Of a stretch of DNA of 64,000 nucleotides, positions 10,520-21,438 are shown piece after piece. Under the pieces are notes generated by a model. That model did not search any database. It saw nothing but the letters and a program-made list of their open reading frames with translations, and was not told where the DNA came from. Position 1 is the stretch's first letter. Each line of letters opens with the position of its first letter. Position numbers and translations under genes: made by a program. Source of the stretch: Ursus arctos (lineage: Eukaryota > Chordata > Mammalia > Carnivora > Ursidae); contig NW_026623100.1 of NCBI RefSeq assembly GCF_023065955.2, positions 8,964,501-9,028,500 on the forward strand. Reading direction: 5' to 3'.

Positions 10520-10995
10520 CTCCCCGCCTCCTGTCACACACAGGATAAATTCACGCTTTGTGCCCACACTGCCCACTTCTCCCCGCCTTGTCCTGCCACT
10601 TTTACTAGCTGCACTGGCTTCCACACTTGCCTGAGAAACCCCAGGTTTGCTCTTGTGTCAAGGCTCTGCACTGGGGGTTCCTTCTGTCGATATCCCTCTT
10701 CCTCTAGCTCTTCACATAGCTGATTTCTCTTGTTGTTCAGGTTTCCGTTCAATTGTTACCTCTTCAGAGAGTTCTTCCCTGACCTCCCAATTTAAATTAT
10801 ACTCTGAGGTTAATCACCATTTTAAATCTTCTTCATGAAGCCTTTAAAATCACCACCTAAAATGATTTTGCTATTTTTTTCTCTCTCTGAGGCAAAGGCC
10901 TTGCCTGTCCTGCTTACTGTGTGCTCTAGGATTAGAACAGTGCCTGGAACAGAGTAAACACTCAATGAATCTTTGCTGAATCAGCAAACAAATCA
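10520..10995 (+). repeat. LINE-2 (L2) 3' end, sense
   Basis: The segment carries 'agagttcttccctgacctcc', 'gaggcaaaggccttgcctg' and ends in 'acagtgcctggaacagagt' and 'aacactcaatgaatctttg', the conserved L2 3' untranslated region and tail. It is non-coding and long inactive. Confidence 0.8.
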
Positions 10996-11274
10996 ACATA
11001 GGAATGGATGTTTCTGGTGCCAACAGTGAGTGCACCTTGCTGCTGGTGCTGTGTGGCTCTGGGTAGCCCTCATGGCTCCTGTCCATGCTTAAGGCAGCCC
11101 TTAGGTTTGCTGCTGGGGGCTACAGGAAGATGGAACAGATGGGTAGGTGGGAGAGGACATCAATGTTCCTTGAGCTTTGTAGTTTTAATTCTGAGGGACT
11201 AGCTATCATCATCTTGAATTAACTGTGTATGTCCAGTAGCCCAAATCCTAACATTAGAATCCTAACCGATTAGT

Positions 11275-11400
11275 CATGTGGGATGGGAAGTGATGAAGAA
11301 TGGAAAGACAGTTGGCTTAAGAGCTGGTGGACCTGAATCTGGGTTCCAGCTCCATCTTTACATGTTGGGTGACTCGAAGTAACCACAAAGCATGTAGATG
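11275..11400 (+). repeat. MIR 5' part, sense
   Basis: Reads 'agacagttggcttaagagc' then 'ctgaatctgggttccagctcc', the tRNA-derived head of a MIR with a recognisable but decayed B box ('gggttccagctcc'). The 3' part is poor. Confidence 0.6.
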
Positions 11401-11404
11401 TCCT

Positions 11405-11625
11405 CTCTGGAAAATGGCTGAGTGTGTGAATTTGGGAGTCAGGCAGCCTCAGGTCTGAATTTGAATTAGGCCACTTACCAAGTGAGTTAGGCAGGTTACT
11501 TAACCTCTCTTTGTTCCAGTTTCCTTATCTATGACATGGAAATCTAAAAACCATCTCAGCGTGGGGGCATCAAGATTAAATAACTTGATGCTTGTCAAAT
11601 GCACTGTTCTGTGACTGGCACACAC
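11405..11625 (+). repeat. MIR, sense
   Basis: A second, better MIR directly downstream: 'gggagtcaggcagcctcagg', 'caggttacttaacctctct', 'ccagtttccttatctatga' and 'tgttctgtgactggcacac' are all in order. Confidence 0.8.
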
Positions 11626-11727
11626 TGTCTTCACTGCTGTGACCTCTGGATACCATGCAGAGGATGTGGCTGTCATCTTCTGAGCTGACAAGTAAACCCT
11701 CACCATTTACATAATCCTTTCGCTGGG

Positions 11728-11905
11728 GTAGTTCTCAAAGCATAGTCTCTGGACCAGCAGTATCAGTATCACCTGGGAACTTGGTATGATAGCAAATTCT
11801 CAGGCCCCATCCTGACATAATGAACCAGAAACTCTGGGGGTGGTACCCAGCAATCTAGGTTTTAACAAGCCCTTGCACATGATTCTAACACCCAAGCAAG
11901 CTAAA
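11728..11905 (+). mobile_element. MER5A (hAT-Charlie nonautonomous)
   Basis: Near-complete match by eye to MER5A: 'gtagttctcaaagca' at the left, 'tcagtatcacctgggaactt', 'caaattctcaggcccca', 'cagaaactctgggggtgg', 'gcaatctaggttttaacaag' and 'gattctaacacccaagc'. The right terminal repeat is lost or very diverged. Confidence 0.88.
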
Positions 11906-11929
11906 ACCACAGCTTCAGCCCCAATCTTC

Positions 11930-12072
11930 TGAACACTAACATCACACTAGAATCATCTGATGTGCTTTAAGACTATGCTACTGCCTGCCCCCACATGCAG
12001 TGATTCCCATTTAGTTGGTCTGGGAAAGAGACCCAGGCACTGGTATTTCTGAAAGCTCCCAGAGTGATTCAT
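11930..12072 (+). mobile_element. MER5/MER58-like relic
   Basis: Shows 'catcacactagaatcatct', 'agttggtctgggaaagaga' and 'ggcactggtatttctgaaag', a second hAT-Charlie-type relic 25 bp after the MER5A copy. Family assignment within the MER5 group is uncertain. Confidence 0.55.
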
Positions 12073-12194
12073 AGGCAGTTGGGCCTGAATACCCTAACTG
12101 TCCCCTGCCCAGTGAAGAAATGGAGCTTATTTCCATCCCTGGAGGCAGATCACTCTGTGGCCACATTCCTTATGATGACAGACACCCAAATCTT

Positions 12195-14152
12195 AGAGCA
12201 GGAACTGGTTAATTCATACTATGAAAATCATATGCCAACAAATTGGACAATATAGAAGAAATGGATAAATTCCTGGAAACATAACCTTCCAAAACTGAAT
12301 TGGGAAGAAATAGAAAATTTGAACAGATGAATTACCAGCAATGAAATTGAATCAGTAATAAAAAAACTCCCAAAAAACAGAAGTCCAGACCCAGATAGCT
12401 TCATAGGTGAATTCTACCAAATATTTAAGAAAAGTTAACACCTATTCTTCTGAAACTATTCCAAAAAACAGAAGAAGGAAAGCTTCCAAATTTATTCTAC
12501 AAGGCCAGCATTACCCTGATACCAAGCCAGACAAAGATACCACACAAAAAAACTAGAGGCCACCTATTTCTGATGAACATAGATGCAAAAATCCTCAATA
12601 TTAACAAACCAAATCCAGCAATACATTAAAAAAATTATTCACCATGATCAAGAGAGATTTATTCCAGATATGCAAGGGCAGTTCCATATTCACAAATCAA
12701 TCAATATGACCCATCCATTAACAAGAGGAAGGATAAAACCACATGATCATCTCAACAGATGGAGAAAAAGCATACGACAAAGTACAACATCCATTCATGA
12801 TAAAAACTCTCAACAAAGTAGGTTTAGAGGGAACATACCTCAACTTGATAAAGGCCATATATGAAAAACCCACAGCTAACGTCTACTCAGTGGTAAAAAC
12901 TGAGAACTTTTCCTCTAAGGTAAGGAACAACAAGGATGTCTACTCTTGCCACTTTTATTCAAGACAGTACTGGAAGTCCTAGCCAAGAGGCATCCATATT
13001 GGTAAGGAAGAAGTACAACTTTCACGATTTGCAGATGACATGATACTATACATAGAAAATTTAAAGACTCCACCAAAAAAACTACTAGAACTGATAAATG
13101 AATTCAGTAAAGTCACAGGATACAAAATTAATACACAGAAATTTGTTGCACTTCTATACACTAATTATGATGTAGCAGAAAGAGAAATTTAAAAAACAAT
13201 CCAATTTACAGTTGCACCAAAAGGAATAAAATTCCTAGGAATAAACTTAACCAAGGAGGTTAAAGACCTGTACTCTGAAAACTATAAAATACTAATGAAA
13301 AAAATTGAAGTGACACAAACAAATGGAAAGATACTTCATGCTCATGGATTGCAAGAACAAATATTATAAAAATATCCATACTACCCAAACCAATCTACAG
13401 ATTTAATACAATCCTTATCAAAATATCAACAATATTTTTCACAAAACTAGAATAAATAATCTTAAAATGTGTATGGAACTACAAAAGACCCCAAATAGCA
13501 AAAGCAATCTTGAGAATGAAAAACAAAGCTGGAGGTGTCACAATCCCAGATTTTAAAATAGACTATGAAGTTGTAGTGATCAAAACAGTATGGTCCTGGC
13601 CAAAAACAGACACATAGGTCAATAGAACAGAACAGAAAACCCAGAAATAAGCCCACCATTATGTGGCTAATTAATCTCTGACAAAGGAAGAAAGAATATA
13701 CAATGGGGAAAAGACATTCTCTTCAACAAATAGTACTGGGAAAACCAGACAGCTACATGCAAAAGAGTAAAACTGGACCACTTTTTTATATTACTCACAA
13801 AAATAAATTCAAAATGGATTAAAGTCCTAAATGTGAGACCTGAAACCATAAAACTCCTAGAAGAACACATAGGCAATAATTTCTTTGACATTGGCAGTAG
13901 AAACATTTTTCTAGATATGTCTCTCTCTAGGTAAGGGAAACAAAAGCAAAATTAAACTATCAGGACTATACCAAAGTAAAAATCTTTTGCATAATAAAGG
14001 AAACCATCAACAAAACAAAAAGGCAACCTACTGAATGGGAGACGATATCTGCAAATGATATATTCAATAAGGGTTTAATCTCCAAAACATATAATGAATC
14101 TATGCAACTCAACACCAAAAAATTAAATAATCCAATTAAAAACAGGCAGAAG
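12195..14152 (+). mobile_element. 5'-truncated L1, ORF2 relic (part 1)
   Basis: Begins within L1 ORF2 at the reverse transcriptase domain ('catatgccaacaaattggac'). The RT block Q-G-C is visible at 12931-12939 in one frame, and the catalytic F-A-D-D at 13028-13039 in another frame, so at least one frameshift separates them; in-frame stops also occur. ORF1, the 5' untranslated region and the endonuclease are absent, the usual result of 5' truncation during target-primed insertion. Less decayed than the L1s at 17.2 and 28.4 kb, so younger. Inactive. Confidence 0.93.
13028..13039 (+). pseudogene. L1 reverse transcriptase FADD active-site relic
   Basis: Codons for Phe-Ala-Asp-Asp, the metal-binding active site of non-LTR reverse transcriptase, are intact and followed by M-I-L-Y. 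The surrounding ORF2 is frameshifted and interrupted, so this is a fossil and not an active enzyme. Confidence 0.85.
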
Positions 14153-14378
14153 GGGCGCCTGGGTGGCACAATGGTTAAGCGTCTGCCTTCGGCTCAGGGC
14201 GTGATCCCGGCGTTCTGGGATCGAGCCCCACATCAGGCTCTTCCACTATGAGCCTGCTTCTTCCTCTCCCACTCCCCCTGCTTGTGTTCCCTCTCTCGCT
14301 GACTGTCTCTATCTCTGTGGAATAAATAAATAAAATCTAAAAAAAAAAACAAAAAACAAAAAAAACAAAAAAAAAACC
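14153..14378 (+). mobile_element. Bear-type CAN-SINE inside L1
   Basis: Full-length tRNA-derived SINE: head 'ggcgcctgggtggcacaatg', the subtype block 'gggcgtgatcccggcgtt', B box 'gggatcgagcccc', tail of AAATA units, AATCT and an A-rich tract interrupted by C. A perfect 10-bp target duplication, caggcagaag, lies at 14143-14152 and 14379-14388. It interrupts the 12.2-15.1 kb L1 and so is younger than that L1. Confidence 0.95.
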
Positions 14379-15120
14379 CAGGCAGAAGACATGAATAGAC
14401 ATTTTTCCAAAGAAGACACACAGATAGCCAACAGACACATGAAAAGATGCTCAACATCACTAATTATCAGAGAAATGCAAATCAAAACCACAATGAGATA
14501 TCATATTATACCTCTCAGAATGGCTAAAATAAAAAACACAAGAAATACAAGTATTGGCAAGGATATGGAAAAAAAGGAACCCCTGTGGACTATTGGTGGG
14601 AATGAAAACTGGTACAGCTACTATGGAAAACAGTATGGAAGTTCCTCAAAAAATTAAAAATAGAATTACCATATGATCCAGTAATTTCACTAGAAAAAAC
14701 TAGGGTATTTGTCAAGAAAAACTAAAACAAAAATACCAATTTGAAAAGATATATGAACCCCTGTGTTTATTGCAGCATTATTTATGATAGTCAAGATACG
14801 GAAGCAGCCCAAGTGTCTATCCATAGATGAATGGATAAAGAAGATCTGATACGCACACACACATAAACACGAAATATGAAATATTACTCAGCCATAAAAA
14901 GAATGGTATCTTGCCATATGCAACAACATGGATGAACCTAGAGGGTATGATGTTAAATGAAGTAAGTCAGACAGAAAAAAAGACATATACCATATGATTT
15001 CACTTATATGTAAAATTTAAGAAATGAAACGAACAAAAAAAAAGAGATAAACAAAGAACAGTCTTAAATACAGAGAATAAACTGATAGTTGTCAGAAGGG
15101 AGGTGGGTTGGGGGAGGGGT
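14379..15120 (+). mobile_element. L1 ORF2 end and 3' region (part 2)
   Basis: Resumes the L1 after the SINE: 'gacatgaatagacattttt', 'gaaatgcaaatcaaaacca', 'gtttattgcagcattattt' and 'gaaatattactcagccataa' are landmark L1 ORF2 C-terminal sequences, then a G-rich 3' untranslated stretch near 15105. The short A-run near 15120 may be the remnant of the tail; typical carnivore L1 3' terminal sequence beyond it is missing. Confidence 0.92.
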
Positions 15121-15124
15121 AAAA

Positions 15125-15290
15125 AATGGTTAATTCAACTAATATTTATGGAGGGCATATGACCCCAGCATTCTCCTGGGTCTTGGAGGCATAGAAGATA
15201 CTCCCAGTTCTTTTAAGAACTATGTGATTTAGGTGTTCCATCAGAGAACAAAGAACTAACAGTAAAGAGTGATGATGTTGCCCTTTCTGT
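15125..15290 (-). repeat. L2 3' end, antisense
   Basis: Begins 'aattcaactaatatttatgg', followed by 'ctcctgggtcttggaggcat' and 'cagagaacaaagaact', the antisense L2 terminus pattern. It abuts the L1 3' end. Confidence 0.6.
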
Positions 15291-15299
15291 TGTGCCCGT

Positions 15300-15470
15300 G
15301 ATTAACTGGGTGACTTAAAGGAGGTCACATGAGCTCCCCAAATCTGCACTGAGAACAGTCACATTGTGCCCACTTCTTAGGGAAGGTGAGAGTATAGAAT
15401 GGGAAAATGTTTGTGAAGAATACAAAGCATGGCACACATATAAGATGATATTATTATTTATCATTTATTG
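15300..15470 (+). repeat. MIR, sense (diverged)
   Basis: Diverged matches to the MIR core: 'aactgggtgacttaaagga', 'gaatgggaaaatgtttgtga' and 'caaagcatggcacacata', then 'attattatttatcat'. Confidence 0.5.
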
Positions 15471-15554
15471 GCTTTATTTTTCTCTTCATAATCCTGAGCA
15501 CAGACTGCAGACAGCCAGTTAGAAACTCATGGCATTAGCTGGGATTCATCTATA

Positions 15555-15690
15555 TTCCAATCACTTTCTTCTACAGATGAGGAAACGGAGGTTCAGAGGG
15601 AGCATTTGCTTTGCCCAAGGAAACATATGGTAGGTCACAGGGCCAAGACATGAACCTCTGGCCAGAAGTTCTGAGTCTCCAAATATTTCA
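15555..15690 (-). repeat. MIR, antisense
   Basis: 'tctacagatgaggaaacgga', 'ggttcagagggagca' and 'gtaggtcacagggccaaga' form a clear antisense MIR core. Confidence 0.8.
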
Positions 15691-16057
15691 CTCGCAAGAG
15701 AGAACTATGAGAAGGATATTGACAGACTGAAGCCCACCAGGCCCTGAATCCATGTGCCATCTGGAGGACTGCTGCAGAGAGAGGGCTCTGGACGTGCAGT
15801 GTTTTAAGATTTGAGGAACTGGTCTGAGGAAGAACAGAGATTATTCTGCAGGATGCCAGAGGGTAGCAGAGTAGAACAGAAGGTTACAGGGACACAGAGT
15901 ACATCACAACATACAGAAGCAACCAAAAATAGAACGAGCTACCTTGGGGGCTATGGGTTTCCTGGGACAGGAGGTGCTCCTATATGCTAGGCCACAAACT
16001 CAGAAAGCCTATGACTTGAATCCTTTAAGCCACATTGCAGCATGAGAGAGAGGGTGG

Positions 16058-16245
16058 ACTCCATCAGTGCTTTTCAATTGTGGCTGTCCATTAAAGTCAC
16101 CTGGGGAGGTTTTCAAACATACAGATGCCCAGGCCGCAACTGTGGTCATTTAAAATAAGAATTTCTGGGATGGGGAGCAGGAATTGATATTTTTCACAAG
16201 TTCCCCCAGATGATTCTAATGTGCAGCCAGAGTGTGGAACCACCG
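16058..16245 (+). mobile_element. MER5-group hAT-Charlie relic
   Basis: 'gtgcttttcaattgtggctg' at the left, 'aagtcacctggggaggtttt', 'cagatgcccaggccgcaac' and 'cagatgattctaatgtgcag' at the right match the MER5-type layout from end to end. Confidence 0.78.
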
Positions 16246-16249
16246 AGAT

Positions 16250-17160
16250 TCTATGATTCTAAGAAATTCCCTAGACAGGAAGGGAACACCACCCCCGCCA
16301 ACCAATATGTCATTTCCTTCAGTGGATGTGAGGTGGTGTTAATTCTTTTTTTCAGGGGACCAAAAAAGCCACTCATGCAGACAACCTGAGCTGGAAAACA
16401 TGGACATGGATTTCACTTCCTAGCATGATGGTGATCACTCTATTCCTAAAATAGAATATTATAGAAATCTAGGGTCTTTGTTTTTCAGCTTAAACCAAAG
16501 TCTAACTTCTCTGAAAATGTTTTATGTAAGGGCTCGCTGGGATTTCCCAAGGAAACATTTCTGCAGACAAGCTTTCATCAAACCTAATCCACATCTCCAT
16601 CCAGATTGCCTGTTAAGAGGGGTCCGATGCTCAGCACAGTTAGCCTTAGGCCTTTACTCTCCACATCCAGCCCAGTAACATCAAGGCCTACATTCTCACT
16701 CACTCCAGGTAACTTCCCCATCATATTCTGTAGCATCAGACCAACACACTCTCCCCTAAGTGTTTCACATGATCTTTGGTCTTTCTGCCATTCTCAACTT
16801 AGGGAAAGAAGTTTCTAGAGTATTATTTGTCTTGTGTTTGGTACTTTTTAGCATGAGGAAACCCTAAGGGCAATACCAATCTCTTTCTTACTGGAGATGA
16901 GTGCCTTTGCTTTACAAAAGAAAGTCCCTCGTATCCTAGGGAGAAAATGCCTGCAAAATAAGAGGTCTGTGGATGACGCTGCTGAAGGAGAGAAGGCTTT
17001 CCTTCAGGGGAACAAACATGAGGCTGTGCCAGAGGAGGCCTGGGTTTCAAAACAGTGGCTCACTCTGATACTGGAATCCATCTCCTGGTGCTTTGGAGTC
17101 TGTGGGTGAAGAGAGACCTCTGTGGTACATAGACTGTTAGAAGATTAAACAGATGTAAGC
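16250..17160. other. Unique DNA between repeats
   Basis: No named repeat or gene. The frames at 16478-16678, 16823-17050 (minus) and 16897-17109 overlap one another and have no recognisable domain. Confidence 0.4.
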
Positions 17161-17164
17161 TGTA

Positions 17165-17217
17165 TGTTAGAGTTCTCCAGAGCAACAGAACCAATAGGAT
17201 ATATGTGTATATACTGT
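17165..17217 (-). repeat. Fragment of an L1M-like 3'-end repeat
   Basis: 'agttctccagagcaacagaa' plus 'ccaataggatatatgtgtat' is the reverse complement of the same repeat terminus seen at 26300-26350. I believe this is an old L1M-type 3' end but am not certain of the name. Confidence 0.5.
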
Positions 17218-17239
17218 GTATTGCAATGTACCCCATGGC

Positions 17240-18790
17240 CACATGGGATTTATTCCACATATGCAAGGCTGGTTCAATATCTGATAGTCAAGCAATGTAA
17301 TACATCATGTCAACAAGCCAAAGAAGAAAAATATGATCATATGATCATATCAATTGACACAGGAAAACGTTTGACAAACTTCAACATCCATTCATGAAAA
17401 AAATCCTCAGTATATTAAGAATAAAAGGGAACTTCCTCAACCTCATAAAAGCATCTACCAAAAACCTAGAGTTTACATCACAATTAATGACGAAAGCCTG
17501 AATGCTTTCTCTTCAAGGTTGGGAATAAAGCAAGGATGTCTTATCTCATCACTCTTACTCAAAACAGTACTGGAAGTTCTACCCATTGCAATAAAGCAAG
17601 AAAAAGAAATAAAATGCATTCTGAGGGAAATTTGCAGAACATACAATTGTCTACTGAGAAAATCCCAAAGAATCTACAAAAAAAGATTTTCTAGAACTAG
17701 TAAGTGAGCTCAGTAAAGATGCAGGATATAAGATCAATATAAAATATCAACTGCATTTCTATATACTGATAATGAACAAGTGGAAACCAAAATAAAAAAG
17801 GCAACACAACTCTTACTCTGAACAGTTATAAATCTAATAAAACATGTACAGGGTCATTATATTGAAAATTATAAAGTGCTAATGAAAGAAATCAAAGAAG
17901 ACCTAAATACCTAAAGAGATACACTGTGTTCATGGGCAGTAACACTCAACACAGCAAAGATGTAAATTCTCCCTAAATTGTTCTATAGGATTCACGCAAT
18001 TATTATTAAAATCCAAGCAAGGTTTTCCAGCAAGGCAGATGAGATATCATTGAGACAATCTTATTCTAAAATTTATATAGTAAAGCACAGGCCCTAGAAC
18101 AGCTAAAACAATCCTGACAAAGAAGAATAAAGTGGGAGGAGTCATTCTACCCATAATTAAGTCCTGTGTATAACTACAGAAGTCACGATAGTATAGTAGT
18201 GACAAGAGGGCTAGACATGCAGATCAATGGAACAATAGCAAACTCAGAAACAGACCCTCATATCCCAACTAATTTTTGACAAGATGCAAGGGCAATTCAA
18301 TAAACTTTTCAACAAATTATGTTAGAGCAACTGGACATATGTAAGTTAAAAAAAAACCACGAGAAAAACCTCATACCTTATGTAAGATTAATTCAAAATG
18401 GATCATGGATATAAAAATAAAACACAAAACTATAAACTTTTTAAAAAACTGTAGGAAAAAACCATTACGAACCAGAGCTATACAAAGAGTTCTTAGACTT
18501 GACACCAAAAGAGTGATGCAAAGAAAGAAAATTTGGCAAGTTGGAGCTTATCAAAATTAAAAAACCTTTGCTCTGTGAAAGCTTGTGTTCAGAGAATGAA
18601 AAAACAAGCTACAGATTGGGAGAAAATATTTGCAAATCACAAATTTGACTAAGGATGAGAATCTGGAATATATAACAACTCTCAAAACTTAACAATCCCA
18701 TTATAAAATGCGCAAAAGACATGCACAGACATTTTACTGAAGAGAATATACAGATGGCAAATAAGCGCATGAAAAAAACATTTAATTTTA
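17240..18790 (+). mobile_element. Old L1M ORF2 fragment
   Basis: Starts with 'gggatttattccacatatgc', the mid-RT region of L1 ORF2, and runs through 'cagtactggaagttctaccc', 'taaagcacaggccctagaac' and 'gacatgcacagacattttac'. The active-site FADD has decayed to F-A-E-H at 17631-17642. Many stops and frameshifts. Both ends are truncated: endonuclease, ORF1 and 3' untranslated region are absent. Closely resembles 31740-33200, so the two are the same L1M subfamily or close relatives. Confidence 0.9.
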
Positions 18791-18799
18791 AATACATCA

Positions 18800-19790
18800 C
18801 CTGGAGAAGGCAATTAAAGTGAAAACCACTAATGAGTGGTGTTCCTGGGAACAGACAAAATCACACACAGGAAATGCGATGGGTTTCTAGTAGCTCCCCA
18901 CATAAACACAGCCATCCTCTCTAGCTTTGCAAGGAAAGCAGGCTCTAGAGGGCCACCAAGTAGGGGCACCATGATTCTCCCATCTGACTCCTCTGTTCAA
19001 ATAAATAAAGAAGAAACTGAGCAAAAGAAAGCATGCCATGATAGACCCCACAAGGACTCCTGGGTGAATTGGAAGTCTTCCTGCAGAGGGGCTAGATAAA
19101 GAGGCAGTAGCACAGTAGCACAATGTCCTTGGGCACTGGCCCCCTCTCCAGCTGACACTCCCTCTTCATACCCTTCTTGCCATTTTCGCAGGGGCTGAAG
19201 GGGTCTCTCTAAGCCACACAGCATTCTGAGTATGGTGCTAATTTTGGGCAAGATGCAAAGCAATTCAACAACCTCTTCAACAAATTGAACTTCTAAGCTG
19301 GTCTAGAAAACCAACCAGCATTCCTTTCCTGAACACACCACAGCCTTGCCTGCTTTAAAGGGTAGTGAGAAGACAAATGAGTTAATAAAGGCAAACAGCT
19401 TTGCAACTTGCCTATAGATGACCATATGTAATCACTAAGAGGCTCAAGCTCCCCTCACTGTTATCTATGCCTCCTAAGGCCACTTAGGCGATGCCAAGAG
19501 CCTGCAGTATTTCATCTCCAGTTCCTGCTTCATCACAGCAAGGTCCTAATCACTGTGTAGTAATCACCAGTTGACCAGGCAGCATCCGACCCTGTCGTGC
19601 AAGGGAGAATCATGGTACCCCTGCTCCATGGCCCTCCAGAGCCTGATTTCCTTGCAGAGGACAGCTCTGTTTATGCACAGGAACTGCTAGGGACCTATCC
19701 CATTTCCTGTGTGTGCTTTGTCTTTTCCAGGAACCCCACTCGTTAGTGGTTCTTACTTTAATCACCTTCTCCAGGTGACATATTTAAGAT
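18800..19790. other. Unique DNA with no supported gene
   Basis: No firm repeat assignment; a weak MIR-like stretch near 19360-19410 was not strong enough to call. Short frames on both strands (18836-19099 plus, 18887-19123 minus, 18997-19263 minus) overlap and look like chance. Confidence 0.4.
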
Positions 19791-19794
19791 TAAT

Positions 19795-19990
19795 GAGGAA
19801 TTTGTTCTCATCTAACTAGTTAGTTAGGGCAATAGACCTATTTCCCCCCTTCAAATGAATCTTGTAGGTAAAATAATGAAAAAACATGTTTACCTCTCCC
19901 ACCTTGGCCCTAATTTAATGTTCCTGGCAGCTCCGAGGAGAGCCAATATGTAAAAATCAGATCCTTTATTGCTCATTAATTAGCCCAAAC
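19795..19990. other. Unique AT-rich block with homeodomain-type cores
   Basis: Non-repetitive by eye with TTAATGA, TAACTAGTTAGTTAG and ATTAATTAG cores (the last near 19976-19984). Such clusters are typical of developmental enhancers. Candidate conserved noncoding element only. Confidence 0.3.
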
Positions 19991-20404
19991 TAGCCCAGGC
20001 AGTTGGAGTCTGCTGGTGAAGAAAAGGAATGGGCATGGGAAGGGTGCCTGGGGACGTGGTAGGTGCTTGTGTGTAATGAGCATTTGAACAAACAGCTTCT
20101 TGTGTTGGGTTTCTATGGGCGAGAGGCGCCCCTGGGTAGACTGGGCTAAGTTATTTCCTGAAAATGTGGGCTTTTGAAAAAAAAAAAAAGTATTTTTCCT
20201 CAATCTCGTGGTTTGAAATGACAGGTATCAACTGCTTCCTGGGGTCTGTGTCAGGGGAGATCTCACTCTCTGAGGCAGTCAGGAAAGCCTAGGTATGTGT
20301 CCCTAGCCCACTGTCTGGGGCTCCTATGGTTCCCTGCACCTTTCGCTCTGGTAGCACCCACCTCACAGGCCTGAAATGTCTGCCTGTGTCTCTGTCCCAC
20401 AGGA

Positions 20405-20515
20405 GAACGTAGGTTACTTGAAGGCAGAAACTGCATCCTTCTCAGCCTTGTCACATGTGCCTAGTATTGTACTTGGCACACAGCAAATGCTCAATAAGAT
20501 TCTCTGAACCAAACT
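20405..20515 (+). repeat. L2 3' terminus, sense
   Basis: 'acttgaaggcagaaactgc', 'gcctagtattgtacttggca' and 'caaatgctcaataagattct' give the L2 3' end with its 'gtgcct-ggcacatagtagg-ctcaataaa' motif in decayed form. Confidence 0.75.
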
Positions 20516-20519
20516 GCTG

Positions 20520-21295
20520 AGCAGTGGCCCTGCAGACATCCTGTGATCACACAGACCCTGTTCCCACACAAGCCAGGGAATCCTTGGCATGGGCATGCCC
20601 TCTGTGAGAGGAGACGTGATAAACAGGAGGGCCCGGCACCCTCTTTCTCTGGAGCAGATGCATCTTGGCCTGGTTTGGTAGGCCTCTGGACACTTTTGCA
20701 CTTCTGGTGAACCACGGTAGGTTACCAAGTGGGCCTCGCCGTCCTCTCTCCTCCCTCCCTCAGTCAAGCTAACTCCTCTGTTTTTTAAGGTCTGGTGTTC
20801 CGTTAGTGGTTAAAGAGCCCATTTTCCAAAGGACTGTCCAGTGTGGCTGATCTTCGCCCAGTAGGACCTGCAGTTCTCAAGCCACCAGATGGAAGACACA
20901 GGGACAGAGAGTTAATGTGTCTCACCTTGTCCACCTCACTCTGACCTGGGAGGTGGATGTATCCAGAGAGGTCAATGAACAAACCTCTGAAGGAAGCAAA
21001 CACTAGCTCCCCACCTGGAAAGGACAGAGAACCACCCATCTGGGCCCACAGCTGGGGCTGAGCTTGAGGGGGAGGGAGGGAATAGTAGCAATTCTAGGCT
21101 AAAGAAGACAAGTGTGGGAAAGACGCAAGCAATGAATCCTTTTAAGTCTTGAAATGCATCAGCCCCCATTGCCCTACTTTCAGCACAGGGAAAGCCAATC
21201 ACATCCTGCTTTTCACAAAAATGAAAAAAGGGCTCTGCTAGTTAAAACAACAGAGAGAAGCCCTCTGAGATGGGGTTCCCAGAGTGAGCAAATAA
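20520..21295. other. Unique DNA with no supported gene
   Basis: Contains minus-strand open frames at 20414-20767 and 20803-21039 with no recognisable domain, no start context worth noting and no visible repeat. Confidence 0.4.
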
Positions 21296-21300
21296 AACAC

Positions 21301-21438
21301 AGGACACCCAGTTAAATTTGAATTTCAGATAAATGAGGAAATTTTTTTAGTATATGTATATCCTGTGCAATATTTGGGATACATTTATCCTAAAAATCAT
21401 TGCTCGTTACCTGAAATTCACATTTACCTTGGTGTCCT
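21301..21438. mobile_element. Palindromic MITE-like DNA element relic
   Basis: The left arm beginning aggacacccagttaaatttg and the reverse complement of the right arm beginning aggacaccaaggtaaatgtg match over about 60 bp, including the block 'tgaatttcag' in both, around a short centre near 21365-21375. This near-perfect fold-back layout with no coding capacity is what a miniature inverted-repeat transposon leaves. I recognise it as a recurring mammalian repeat but cannot name the family safely. Confidence 0.7.

Noticed and set aside
13462..14169. Several hydrophobic minus-strand frames
   Set aside because: Antisense frames of the L1 ORF2 relic, explained by its A-rich sense strand.
14153..14230. 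tRNA gene
   Set aside because: The A and B box-like sequences belong to the SINE head, followed by a SINE body and tail. Not a free-standing tRNA.
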